DNA of 64,000 nucleotides from Vespa crabro. Lineage: Eukaryota > Arthropoda > Insecta > Hymenoptera > Vespidae. A program made the position numbers and the translations under genes. The notes under the pieces were generated by a model, which saw only the letters and a list, made by a program, of their open reading frames with translations, had not been told where the DNA came from and searched no databases. Positions 26,336 to 38,619 of the stretch are shown here, piece by piece (the stretch's first letter is position 1; each line of letters opens with the position of its first letter). The stretch is from assembly GCF_910589235.1 (NCBI RefSeq), contig NC_060961.1:602501-666500 (forward strand). Direction: 5' to 3'.

Positions 26336-28500
26336 AAAGAGAAAGAAGAAGGGATACAATATAATATTAAAAACTTGGTAATAAACCATAGCGCATATGA
26401 TAAAGATATGAATTCTTACTTTCGATTTTGGATTTTGTGAGAGTATAATCTTATTGTTAAATTGCCAAGGGAATATCTTCTTCCGGCGTGTGATCAACAT
26501 TAACAGAGTCATCGCGCGTGGTTCTTAACTGGAGATAAATGGATAGGACAGCTGAGACTCCGTGTCAATTTATGGAAGTGTCTTTAAAAGTGTCTTTTCA
26601 GAGATCTCACAAACAAGGAAACCGATGCCGCGGGAAAAAGAGAAAAAGAGAGGGTGCCTAAAACAGAGATTTTCTGTTAGAAAAGCCTGAAAAGCTTGTA
26701 AAGTTCATCGGTGTCTTTAGCGCAATATCGGCACGTTTTCAAAACAGGACACGTCCCTTGAAGCACGTCGAATGCATCTGTTCCCATCCATCAACGTTAG
26801 CCTTCGCATTATCGGCAAATTTAGAAGGCCAAAACCTCAAGTAGATTTTCCTCTTACCTCTCTCTCTCTCTCGTCTCAATATACTTATTTAGATATAATT
26901 TTCATTTGGTGAAGAAAATGCTCGCATGAAACACGTTCTACGTAATAGATTTTCAAGAATATATCGTAGGACACAAGTTCTCTTTCGAAAGGAAGAGAAG
27001 ATATCGTGATGATAATTTGACCCGAGTCCCATGACATCGATAAATAACTCTTAAAATAGTACTTCTATATCGAGTAGGTAGATGTAATATAATAAATGGA
27101 TCGATATAGACGACTTCGACCTGTATCGCTCTTCTCGTTCTGTATCGCATATAAAATGGTAAGATGGTGCTCGGGCACGTTCGTGACACTTGGGGCTGTT
27201 GAGTCTAGACGTGGATATAAAGTCGAGCAACGTTACCACCCTCGAACGAACAAGTACACCAAACTTTCGATGGATATTTTCTTATGGATTCTTCGAGATG
27301 TTAGAAAAATGATCAAAATCTCTCGGAACTATATCCCGCTTGTGTCCTCATTTTCCCACTCTTGAAGCTCGCGTGGGCGTGATGGTTCGCAATACGTAAA
27401 TGCGGGAGAAACGTGGGGTATATCGAAAAACACGGCCGTTCCGTCGACTTAACGCATAGTTCCTAATTCGAGTCAGATTTCAAAGCGCTTCCTTTCTCTC
27501 TTCCTTGGTTAGTCGGTCCATTTCTCTTCTCCCTCTATCCCATGGTCGTGTAATAGTCGCGGAAGTTTTCGGTTAATACAACTCGCCGAAGCATTTTCCA
27601 GATGCTCGCTCGTAAAACGTCCGGCTGGACTTTTGTTCGCGCCGTGTTTCACACTTCAGACGGTGCTAACGCGCGTCGCTCGTCGACTTTTGAGGTATCG
27701 CAGAAGCACCCTCTGTGTACCTTCGCTGGTGTAAGTGTAGGGCCACCCTCCTTCATTCACGAGAAAAGTGCCTGCCGGGCCATCCGACTTTTCGAAGCTT
27801 CTGGGAATTCTCGAATTCTCGACCTCTCTATGCTTATTTTCATATCATTTTATTTCCTCTGAAATTTTTCCGTTCTATCTCTTTTAATATTCTCACGCAA
27901 TGTAAATACATCAATTCATGAATGTTTATAAAAAGTATCTTTAAGAAAGGTACGCATCTACATACATACATATTATATGTGTGTGTAGATGACTTATTGT
28001 CACGATTATCAGGGATGTGAAATTTCTATTTAAAATATATTACATTTATTGGCGAGTAAGGACCGACGCGACGCTATGATTTAAACGGATGCATTAACTC
28101 GCAGAGCGGTGCATTAATTCCCAGTATTTTTGGTAGACTATATAGGAAGGAACCGGATAAGTGAAGCATCAAGTTAAAGACGTGGGTGTTTTAGGGACTC
28201 GTTTCGGGTATTTAAGGGGAGAGACGGTTGCCTTCTCGAAAGGAAACGCATAAAAACGTTCCTTGTGTCATAACATTACTGCTCTGAAATATTGCTTCGA
28301 TTATGTTCGATAGACGACATGAGACCGGGACTAAAGACTAGTCTCTGCTCTCAGAAAAATTTAAAGCCGCCTTCAACTTTATGCTTTTCACTTCGTCGGG
28401 AATTTCGTCGACTCGTCTAAATCGAGACTTTTAATTCTTTACGATAATGTTATGTGTGTCGTAAAAGCAACGCCTTGGAAGAATCGTACAGTTTTAATAG

Positions 28501-28531
<31 letters not shown>

Positions 28532-30837
28532 AGAAAAGATTAACACCATAAAAAAGAAAAGGATTCCACATTACGTCATTCGTTAGATATTATGGATTAC
28601 GATATTTATTAGAATTATATAATGATTATCTGTTGAAAATTATTAAAGGATTTAATTTGAATGCTTTACCAATGATCTACCGACGTTAGAAAGTTATCAT
28701 CGAGATACATATCGAAGTAAATGGCCCGTGAACGAGGTAGACTGACTTAAGAGAGGAACATCTGTCGGCCCCCTGGACTATCCTACGGACTAACCAAAAA
28801 CTTCATTTGCCATCCGACAGTAAAAGGACCCTTCTTCGGTAACAAGTGCACTCATTACCACCCACGGTGACGGTAATCTTCTGTTATCCCACAAATCAAC
28901 TACATTAGTCTAAACTAAGCGGTGTCCATTTCTTATTCCCCCATGTGAACCTAGAAAAACGTACTATACGTAATATTATTTCGTATAGGCCAATATAGAT
29001 TACGTGGATGTAGTACCCCGTTCTCCTTTCGAAAAAAAAAAAAAAAAAACAAAAAAAAAAACAAATAGAGAAAGAGAGAAACGTTCGGTCTCGCCATTGC
29101 TAATTTTCGAGGTCATATTTTTAGGTCCTCCCTGAATTGGTATAATTAGGAGAAAAGCAATGAAACGTGTACAAGGGAAGGGTAGGGGGGTACCTAACAT
29201 TAGCCAAAAATAACTGTGTTCGCCGGGTAAGAATAGCGGATGGGAGGACATAAATGTTTTTGGTGTTACTGACCCGTCAAAATTCTCGGGAGTTTGACTC
29301 TCCACAACTTTGTCAGGCGAATGTCTTCAGAGTCCGTCGGATTCTACGATCTTAAAATTGCGTGCATTCGTAATACATATAGGGTGAGACCATAATAAGT
29401 TATCGTCAACTTCAATATCCACTTTAACATTGAATTTATCAAAAATGATTTCATTCGAGAGCAAATCAAAAATAATTATATCTATAGATAGATATTATTT
29501 CTGACTTCGTAAAATAGAATATCTTAAAAATAAATAAAAGAAAAAAGCTAGCTTAGCTTAAAATTAAAGATTAGTACAAAAAATGAGAGAGAGAGAGAGA
29601 GAGGAGATCTTTTCGGATATTCGAGTAGAAGAAAAATCCTTTGGAAAGAAACGGTCCCAAAAAAAAAGCTAGTTCGGTGAAGCGAAGAATTTTGTCTGGT
29701 CTTTGATACACGTGTGACGTGACATGTGTCTTGTTGCGTAATCGATGTATGCGTGTCCGTACGTACATACGTTCCACCTAACAACCAAAGTTCCCAACTC
29801 TCTTAACCGTTTGACGTGTGTCAAATATTGAGCTACTCGTGTTACCTCGGTCTTCTTCCTCCCTCTCTTGGTAAGCCGAGATGACAACGTTGACCTAACA
29901 AAATACATGGGGATACGGTACTTACTCGGCTTTAGGAATGATGTTACATTTTTCGAGATAAACAGATTGAGAGAAATTTCTTATCGTTAATTTGTTCTAT
30001 ACGACGAGTAGGGCTAAATAGAAAAATACATTTGTTACTCTCGTCGTTAATATATTATATCTATTTTCTTGTTTGCTTCGATGACTAATGCTTTTCAAAT
30101 CGAATGTCGTTCAAAAGAATATGAAATATTAAAGAGGAAGAGAGAGAGAGAGAGAGAGAGAGACGTAATTTCTAGAAAAGGTTTCTATAGGGAAGATCCT
30201 GTGTCCAGTGCACACTAGCTTGGAGATTTATCTCACTAATCCCCGATGCTTTTAAAGATCACGTACGCCGGATTAGTGTTCCTGCCGCAGCTAAGAGAAA
30301 AAGTGCTTTCAGAAAGCTTTTTTTACTATTTTTATATTCTACTGTACTCCTCGTACAGTAAATCAAATAGATATTAGAGATATAAGAATCCTATATAACG
30401 TTTAATTGCTTTGGTACTTATTAATCCGATGTATGCTAATCCGATAATAACTAATCCGATATATTGTAAAATTTAATTGTTAATATGTTATAAAACCAAT
30501 CTTTGATAAAGACTTTGATACGATTCATCTTTTAATCCTATGGACAAAGAAAATATAAAATAATTTGTTTTTACCTTCTAAATATTCTGATTTGTTATGA
30601 ATAAGGTTCGAGTTTGTACGTAGAAAATAACGTAAGAAAATAAATTTCATTTTTTTTTCATTTTTAATACGAACGAAAAATCGACTTAATCTTACGAAAG
30701 ATGTTCGAAAAGAACGATATTTTATTGTTAGAAAACACGTTTTAAGAGGGTCATACGAAACAAACACCTAGAGCCATCATGTGGCATTGTTGGAAATTAT
30801 TTTGCAAAAAAGGTTATTAGTTACCATCCGTTTGTAG

Positions 30838-32116
30838 CACATGTGACTTCAGCGACACTTATGGACAAAATATGAACTACAAGTGCAATGGGGTAATACT
30901 GAAGTCACTATGCGTTTCTATAGCATCGTGTATAAGTTTTTCGTATTGTCATACTACTTCTCTCGTACAACTTAACAATCGAGTTAATATGCAATAGAAA
31001 TTTTTCTACGTAGTAAAAAAGTGGTACTACATGTGACAGAAGTAAAAAAAAAAAAAGAAAAAACAATCATATGATCAGATTATACGTCTCTAAAGGCAAA
31101 TTAATTGAAAAGTTTTGTTAAAGAATGTTTGATTATAAAATTATCGAAAGTGTTAATTTATAAGTTTTTACGTTTATAAAGGAAAAGTTTCGATCTTCAC
31201 GCGTCGTAGAAAAAAAAGAAAAAAAAAAAAAAACAAAAAAAAACAAAAAGAAAAGAAAACCAACTCCGATAATTGTCGAAATTAAGAAAAAGCACGTTTT
31301 TGCCATAGAATTATCTGTCGAAAGAGTGACCGGGTTATCGTAGCTTCTCCGTGCGAGCATTTGTGAGAACGTATATTTCTTCTTTGCGTTTGGAAATATT
31401 CAGAAAATCTTAGGATCAGCTATTTATGCGCGCAAAAATAGCAGAGATAAGTAGACAATCGCTACTTCACGGCGCAATACATCATTCTAGCGTGTATATG
31501 AAAATCAATATGGGGAGGGGGAGGTTATGAACTTCTTCTCTTTTGCCGTAAATTTCGAGAGGCGCCACAGATCAAAACTTTTTTGTAAGCGAATAATATC
31601 GAAAACGGCAGTATTTATTTCAACAATGAAAACAAGCATTATTGTTAATCAATTTTAATAGACAAATTCTCATTTTAAAGACCAAGGTTACATCTAGAAC
31701 ATATCTTTTTTCAAAATACTTTGAAAAATCGTTTCATTTGTGCACAAAACTATTGTCGAAGAATATCATTCTTTAAGATGAATATTTTTAAAGAAAATAA
31801 AACTTTTTCAAAGATTCGAAAAAGATATGTCCTAGATTAAACGTCCTTCGTCCTTAAAACGAGACTTTGTTTATCGAAAATCATTAAAGAATTATTTCTC
31901 TTCTTATTGATGTCATTAACCATAATAGAAGAATGGGTAGTGAATAACCTTAACGCCATTTTTATAATTCGATTGTTAGGTTGAGCGGGAAATTTATATT
32001 ATCTATCGATACTTTTTTGATAGGATAGATCCACATATAAAATATTGACAACAATGTTTTCCTCGCTTATGCCTGTAGTTCATATTTTGTCCATACCTGT
32101 CGCTTTAGTCACACAC
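30838..32116. repeat. Decayed long inverted repeat (fold-back-like element)
   Basis: The outer arms match perfectly over 22 bp in inverted orientation (30860-30881 against 32074-32095). Beyond that, 17 bp of flank match at about 13 positions (30843-30859 against 32096-32112). A second arm pair lies inside at 30968-30988 and 31966-31983 (about two mismatches in 19), at nearly the same distance (about 90 bp) from the outer pair on both sides. A third pair, 31663-31714 and 31805-31867, is about 80% alike with small gaps. Pair order and orientation fit one palindrome centred near 31765, whose left arm carries about 580 bp of extra DNA (roughly 31000-31640). No transposase frame is visible. It could be an old non-autonomous foldback or MITE-like element, or a hairpin-RNA locus. 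Confidence 0.7.
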
Positions 32117-32217
32117 GCTTCGAGCAAAAGATAATGAACGGTTTTAAACTTAGATACTCGTGTTTATTTTCGTCGTATCTTTTCGGTTATATGTACTTAC
32201 ATGTCCGGACGTCGTTT

Positions 32218-32431
32218 CATCAGAATACTTATTTATTTCTCCGTTGTCGATGATTATTAGCGATTTTATATTATCTATATCATAGTGTTTATAATATTAA
32301 CATCGCAGAAATATTTATAAAAGGTATGTTGATCTCATATAGTTCAATAGGATCTATATCGAATATATTTAAATCTTATTAAATTTGGATTATAATTTTC
32401 ACAGATAGATCGTATAAAGATCAGAGAAAGT
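32218..32431 (+). promoter_or_regulatory. Probable leader exon and leader intron of the SSX2IP-like gene
   Basis: A donor AAAAG|GTATGT at 32324 and an acceptor TTTTCACAG ending at 32404 delimit an 81-bp intron just upstream of the start codon, leaving 27 nt of leader before ATG 32432. An initiator-like TCAGA near 32218 is a possible transcription start. No clear TATA box was placed. Confidence 0.45.
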
Positions 32432-33608
32432 ATGTCGACAGAATTCCAAAATCTTTCTTCCGTAAGAAATTTGAAAGCAGCTCTGGCTATGAAACGACAT
32501 TTGGGAAATCAAGAAAAAAGCTTTTGCACTACAAATAATCTAGAAGAATCTTTATCTATTTTGACAGAGGTAAGATAAAAGAAGAAATTTAATTACATAT
32601 GATGTTCATTCAACGATATCCATTTATAGGAGTTAGAATCTTTTAATATTTCACCAGTGAATGTAGATAACAGTGGAATTGAATCAATAGAATCGCTAAA
32701 GGAAATTTCTATGACATTAATAAATTCATTATGGAAGTTAATACATAAACATAGAATGTTAATGAAGTCTCACGATGAACTAAATGATACTTATGCAAAG
32801 ATTTCAAATGACAATACTAATTTGAAGGTAAGATTATCAAAGTTATAAGATTTTTATTCACATTACATATAATTACATGCTGCATAGGGATATACCTTGA
32901 ACAGTAAGTGAATTAATATTTATGATAATTTTATAATAATTAATCGATCGTGTAACAATTAATAGATTCGTTTTAAATATAGAATCATGTTAAACGACTC
33001 AAAGAAGAATTGCAGAAAGGACATACCATGTTGGCACAAATACGGGAAAAGGAAAGAAGACTTAAAGTACAAAATGATGCCATTTTACGTGATTTAAAAC
33101 AAGAAAAAAATGAGGTGACCAACTATAAGTTATATATGATTTATTTTTAATATCAAATGTAGAATATCTAACAACTTAGTCTTAAATTGTAGGTAACCAA
33201 GTTAAAGAAGCAATCGTTATCGAAGGACAGTCAACACGAACACGAATTAAGAAGGATCATACAGAGCGGTAATAAACTACGGGAACAGTTACAGAAATCT
33301 ACTGGTTCATATAGTTTCAGAATTTATTATTACTTACTCTATAATTATTATTAATTAATGCTTTTCAATCCTTTTCTTTGTATTTTCATGTAGGTACATA
33401 TGTACCTAAAGAGAAAGTAATACAAAAGGTACAGACTGATCATGAAAAAGAAATAATGTTGTATAAACAAACGATATGCCGTTTAGAAGAAAATAACAGA
33501 CTGATGTTACAAGAGATTAATGACTTAAAAGACTCGTTATCGCTTCATTCCACTGCTATCGATTTGCAAATGGAAGCATCTGGAGTTTGGACCGATACGG
33601 ATGCATGA
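32432..33608 (+). CDS. SSX2IP: SSX2IP/ADIP-like centrosomal coiled-coil protein
   Basis: Five exons join in frame: 32432-32569, 32630-32827, 32983-33114, 33193-33304 and 33394-33608 (TGA). They give 264 residues. The first ~40 residues are followed by a Ser/Ile-rich linker and then a continuous coiled coil. The stretch at about residues 125-185 (REKERRLKVQNDAILRDLKQ, then KNEVTKLKKQ and HEHELRRI) follows the ADIP domain of vertebrate SSX2IP. The motif SLWKLIHKHR just before it resembles the ADIP N-terminal signature. Vertebrate SSX2IP binds afadin and alpha-actinin at junctions and acts at centriolar satellites and spindle poles; the same role here is inferred. The protein is under half the vertebrate length and lacks the C-terminal half. 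Most introns are 60-160 bp. The stop codon overlaps an AATAAA (33608-33613); another lies at 33803-33808. The gene is convergent with the next one. Confidence 0.85.
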
Positions 33609-33802
33609 ATAAAACTACATAGATTAATGACGATATTCGCGATGATACGAAGATGTGGATGAGATTTAATACTTAATAATAGAAAATAACGAACCGATCA
33701 TGTCATACCTCTGTAATGCACTGATTTTTTTCCAAAGATTATATGTCCCGTCTATAAAGTGCATCCTTACAAGTGGATAATTTCTACACTAATCACATAC
33801 AT

Positions 33803-33808
33803 AATAAA
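33803..33808 (+). terminator. Candidate poly(A) signal, SSX2IP-like gene
   Basis: An AATAAA about 195 bp after the stop. It would place the 3' end close to or overlapping the 3' end of the convergent minus-strand gene, whose own signal (TTTATT on the + strand) is at 33867-33872. Confidence 0.5.
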
Positions 33809-33980
33809 ATAGTTCCTAATAACGATGTTCTTTGTAGTAAAATATTTTTACGTAGTAATACTGATATTTATTAGATATTTTTAGAATTTTGTATATTTCG
33901 AATAAACTAAATTGTTGTGTAGATTTTGGATTATATAAGTTCTTCGGTGAATACACGGACGTCGTTCGAGATCGAATTAA

Positions 33981-35080
33981 TTACGGACGAACTATCGAAT
34001 ACGTGAAGAATAAAAGTATCTCAAAGAAATATATGATTATGGTCGGTCTATTTGCATTTTCCCCGTTGCTTTTTGGACATTTGCAATTGCCTGCTTTGCA
34101 AATGGTATTATTGCTTTCCAAAACGATTGGCGATTGGTTTGACGGTTGACCTCTCGTGTAAATGATAGCTGTGGGCAATCTGTTACCGTAACTCTCGATT
34201 TTATTCGACGACAGTCTGAGAGAACTTTTACCATCTGCACACGTCCTATTTATCTTTATATTCTTCGCAGCGAAGACATTCATGCTTACGTTAAAGAAAA
34301 TATTGTCTCGAATTATCGCTAGGTCGCTTCCAATGGAAAGATTTCCCGATTTCTGCAGCGCAAATTTCGAATTAACGATCTCCACTTTGGAAAAGTGTCC
34401 AAAGTTTAACAACGTCGAGATGTTTCGAAATTCGCAATTGATTATTTCCAAAGTTTCACCCTTTTCCGAGATATTGAATCCTTCCATACGGGATATCGTA
34501 ACATTAGCCATAACAAAGTGGTTCGTTTTAATCGCCGTAAACTGTTCTTCGAAATAATCGATGTGAACATTTCGTATCTCAAAGTGTTCGATGTTTTTTA
34601 TATTCGAAAATGTGTCGTGCATGACAAAAGGTATTCTCTTTATATTCGACAATTCGAATCGTTTCAATTCGACCGAATTAAGAAACAATTCCAACGTAAA
34701 AAGTTCGTTGATGTTCTTTACAACGAGTTCTTCGAGTTGATTTTCCTCGGTGATACTGGAGAAGAGTAAATTTGCCGTCAAGCACGACGATAAACTCAGA
34801 CTCGTCACGTTCTTATAATTGTATTCGTCTGGTAGATACAACTTCTAAAACAAAACATAAATGGATTAGAACGAGCGAGATAATAGATGAGAACAATTTC
34901 GAAACGCGCGCGCGCGTGTGTGTGTGTGTATATATATATATATATGTATACCTGAGTCCCATCGCACTGGCATGTAACGCGTTTATTATCGATCTTACAC
35001 TCTTCGCCAATGGAAGCCACCAAGCTAAATGATAATAGCAATGTAAATGCCGTTATTAATATATCTTTAACTCTCGACAT
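33981..35080 (-). CDS. Secreted, probably membrane-anchored LRR/beta-solenoid-like protein
   Basis: Two exons on the minus strand, 35080-34952 and 34844-33981, join in phase 0 to give 330 residues. The N-terminus is a signal peptide (ILITAFTLLLSFSLVASIG), followed by a cysteine cluster (C-x5-VTCQC-DGTQ) like the N-terminal cap of leucine-rich-repeat proteins. The body is a series of irregular strands rich in Leu/Ile/Asn (for example NVTSLSLSSCL, LEELVVKNINEL, VEIVNSKF, AIIRDNIFFNVS) with many N-glycosylation sequons. A cysteine group near the C-terminus (ICKAGNCKCPKS) precedes a short polar stretch and a hydrophobic tail of about 17 residues, which fits a GPI-anchor signal or a short membrane anchor. 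I do not recognise the family. A cell-surface or extracellular role is inferred from topology only. The 107-bp intron contains CG, GT and TA dinucleotide runs. Confidence 0.78.
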
Positions 35081-35113
35081 ATTTCCTTGGTGATTTTATC
35101 CTTTTAATGGTTC

Positions 35114-35126
35114 GTATATATAATTA
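35114..35126 (-). promoter_or_regulatory. TATA-like element of the LRR-like gene
   Basis: TATATATAATTA on the + strand reads as an AT-only TATA-like box on the minus strand, about 35-45 bp upstream of ATG 35080. This would give a very short leader. In an AT-rich genome this is weak evidence alone. Confidence 0.3.
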
Positions 35127-36283
35127 TTACATCAATATAACAATTTCCAAAGATTTTACCAAGATTTACTCTTTCCAGGACTCACTCCTTTCCGGTGGAA
35201 AAGAAATAAGAAAATAAATTTTTCTTTTATCTTCACTTTGATTAGAGATCACATTCGTTACGATTTCTTACGAAGGGTCCAAAATTGAAAATCGTATTTT
35301 CTTCCGAGACTATCCGTGATAGTAATCTTCTCTTTATCAGATAGAGATAACTTTAGTTCACTTTTATCACCGAATTACGTTTAATATTCTTCGAGATATC
35401 GTTGAAAATTTCTGTCGAGATCAAACAAATCTTTTCCTTTACGAACCGTCCGATTCTCCAAACATGATTGAGATCGAGCACTACGAAAGTCGAACTATTT
35501 TATTCATCCGTGTCTCCATGTCCTTTTCGTTTACACTTCTCTCTCTCTTTTTCTTTCTCTCTTTCTCTCTCGATGAAGATGGACAGTTCTTTCGTACCGC
35601 TTTTTACGATGAGTGACGTCCTCGTTATCGAGCTTACCGTTGAAATATATTTGAACGCATAAACGTTACCATCAAAATCGTGAACGATTATACTCGATAT
35701 AACTCAACGACTGTAACGTCGACAAACTGGACTCGAAACTTTGCATTGCGTTTCAAGTTCGTCAATGTGAGAGGAGGAGACTTTTACACTCAGAATATCC
35801 TGCTGGCGTAGCCCATGCGTGGAACTACATTTCATTATTCGACGATAACTTTTGTTGTAATTCTATATTGGATGTTCCAATTACTTTTCCTATTCTTTTT
35901 GGATGTTGTAAAAATATAAGAAAGATCTCTACGAGTAGAGAATACAACTCTTTTCTTCTTGCGTCTATAACGATAGTTACTTATGGTGCAGATATTAAAA
36001 AATAGAAAATATTTATAAAAAGATCGAAGAAAGTGCGATCGAGATATATTGGCTTTTATTGTTTGCATTTGAAACATTTAGAATCTTTTTTTTCTTCTAA
36101 TTTCTTCCTATAAATTCTATTTTTCTTATTTCCTATTAAAAAAAAAAAAAAAAAAAAAAAAAAGAAAGAAAGAAAGAAAGAAAGAGAAGGATTTTTAAGG
36201 AAACACAGACTTTTCATTCTTCCTCGAAATCATCAAACCACGATGAAAAGTTTCCTTATATCTTTTCCGTTTCGCTAGAGTTA

Positions 36284-36285
<2 letters not shown>

Positions 36286-36338
<53 letters not shown>
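36286..36338. repeat. (TA)n microsatellite
   Basis: About 26 TA units between the LRR-like and IkB-like genes. Confidence 0.95.
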
Positions 36339-36341
<3 letters not shown>

Positions 36342-38354
36342 GCTGCAGACAATATCGTCATAAAGTCGATTTTATATTAGATAAATCGACTCGATCGTAC
36401 TTATTTCTTGACGTGTTTATGCACATTATGTACATGCAGATGTAGATATATATTATCTACACCTGCAGCCGCATAATCATGACGTTCCTCTAGATTCGAT
36501 ATTAGCGTAAATTAATTTATTCCGAATTCCTGGAGTAATGTAAGCCGGTAATACGCGCAAATTGCGCGAGAAATTGAAATTTAGATTAGGCTTGAGACGA
36601 TATCAATAAATCTTTTGCTTATTAAAATTCTACTAACATACAACATTGACTGAAAGACATTTCGATTCGAAGAAGAAAAAGATAAGAAAGAGAGAAGACG
36701 AAAAACAAGAGAGATAACAATTAAGAAATGCGACACACGCGTCTGTACATAGTAAATACATATATATGTATATATATATATATATATATTTTTAACTATC
36801 GGCCTTGCCGACGAATATATGAATCTATTTAATGTACATATATTTAATAATAATAAAGACATATGTGCGCGTTTACATGCACGTATTCATAGATCTAACT
36901 TACAATATGTTACAACATTCGTTGTTGTTTTACGATTCCGTAAAAGAGAAAAATTAATCATTTAAATACGGCAGACTCGTATGCTTCGTAATAACCCATT
37001 TAAAACTCGCTTTCTATCTCGTTTAGAGATACGAATCGAAAGAGGAAGAAGGGTAGAGGAGGGAAGACACTGCCACATCCTTTGCGGTTGACTACCGAAG
37101 GGGAATACCAGAGCCGTAATTTGTATGCATGGAGATATGCTCGCTATTTACATATGTATAAATGTCGCGTTAACGTATCTCGGTCTCCTTATTTTGCGAG
37201 CATCATCATCGTTCGGGACTTTTTTTCTGTTTTCTTTTGCTATCATATCTCATTCTTCTTCTCTTTCTCTTTCTCTCTTCCTAACTCTCCCCCACCCCCA
37301 GCCCACAACCCCCCTCTATCTCTTTTTCTTTATATATGAACGAGGAGAAAAAGAAAGGCGAGAGATACCCAAATGTGTTTTGTGTTTCGGTGAAATAAAT
37401 ATAATTATTTTATGTTATTAATATAATTTTATACAAATTCCATATGTTACTTATATTTTCTGTTAATAGTTACGGAACGCTCGAGTTATTAGCTCGAATC
37501 AAATGGAATAACCCTGTCTGATATTTATCATTTCGTTTGTTTTTTATTATTTCTCTTTTTTTTTTTTTTTTGCTACTTAATAAAAATTAGATTCATATAA
37601 AAAAAAAAAATACGCTCCGAATTTGAGATATGTACTGGTGTACGTAAGCTTGAGATCACAGAGATTGGTATTTGATATATTAAGATGTCTTCTTTTCTTT
37701 TTCGTTTTTCTTTTTTTTTTCTTTTTTTTTTTTTTTTAATTATCACTTATTAATTATTTGGCACGATTAATCGACACTGAGATTGTTAACGATTCTTACA
37801 GTGACAATACTGTAATGAACGATACGAAGATTGTTAGAGCTTTTTCTAAGCACTTATTCGTGACTATATATTATGTGAAATGGAAAAAAGAAGAAGTATA
37901 AGAAGAAAAAGTTAGAAATATTAAAACGACGATGGAACAATCGGTACAATAATTATCACAGCGTTGTATCGAGATTAATGATTTATCGGCGAGTACGACA
38001 CAATGATACCTATGAATACATAAAAGTAAGTACAAAAGAGACGTACTAACGTAAATAACAACAAATATTATTGTACAATTTATATCTAACGAATTCTCTT
38101 CGTTTGTTTTCGTATACTCTAAGAAGATCTAAGAAATTGGCAAGATCGAGAAATAGATTGAACGAAACGTTTTCTTCGCAGTAATATTGTTAATATTATC
38201 GTGCGAATAAGAATCGTTGGAAATAATACAATTGACTTAAACATGAAGGTATTAAATAAAAATCAGACAACGAAACAAAAAAGAAGAAACAACGATCTTT
38301 TCTCGATATATATGTATGTAAGTAAGTAGTATACCCGTAAACAGTAATCGGCCA

Positions 38355-38357
<3 letters not shown>

Positions 38358-38424
<67 letters not shown>
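38358..38424. repeat. A67 homopolymer
   Basis: An unbroken run of 67 adenines, about 195 bp beyond the stop codon of the IkB-like gene. Read in that gene's direction it is a T-run, so it is not its poly(A) tail. The exact length may be an assembly artefact. Confidence 0.9.
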
Positions 38425-38426
<2 letters not shown>

Positions 38427-38619
38427 AGAATAAAATTAAACGAAAAAAGCGCCTCTACATCGAGTATCAGAAATATCTCGACTTCAGTCGCTTCAGTCTT
38501 TCCTTTTTGTCTTTCTTTTTTCTTTTTGAATTTAATTCGTTTCCTTTTCTTTCTTTTAATATTATTTTCATATCGTAGGAAACAGCAAAGTTATGTCAGT
38601 CTCCGTGCCTCGTGTCGAG

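Larger units (their letters stand above)
23641..30837. other. Nautilus 3' UTR and intergenic DNA
   Basis: No protein-coding gene is supported over these 7.2 kb. The first ~930 bp are probably nautilus 3' UTR. The rest is AT-rich with (CT)n at 24955-24980, T-rich runs near 25750, (GA)n at 26274-26332 and an A-run at 28500-28528. Non-repetitive, GC-richer segments at about 25960-26130, 27600-27830, 28050-28180 and 28755-28905 are candidates for regulatory DNA. The largest open frame among them (27602-27862) has no recognisable domain or homolog. Confidence 0.6.
35127..38619. other. Intergenic region with simple repeats
   Basis: No gene was recognised. The right end probably holds the 3' UTR of the minus-strand IkB-like gene. 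Simple repeats include an A-run with (GAAA)n at 36139-36185, (TA)n at 36286-36338, T-rich tracts near 37560 and 37720, and A67 at 38358-38424. Confidence 0.6.

Noticed and set aside
27602..27862. An 86-codon open frame in the intergenic region
   Set aside because: Fairly normal composition, but no recognised motif, no splice partners of matching phase and no promoter. Kept only as part of a possibly conserved noncoding segment.
38358..38424. A67 as a retroposon tail or as the poly(A) tail of a + strand transcript
   Set aside because: The preceding ~200 bp show no open frame, poly(A) signal or repeat similarity. Homopolymer slippage or assembly artefact is simpler.
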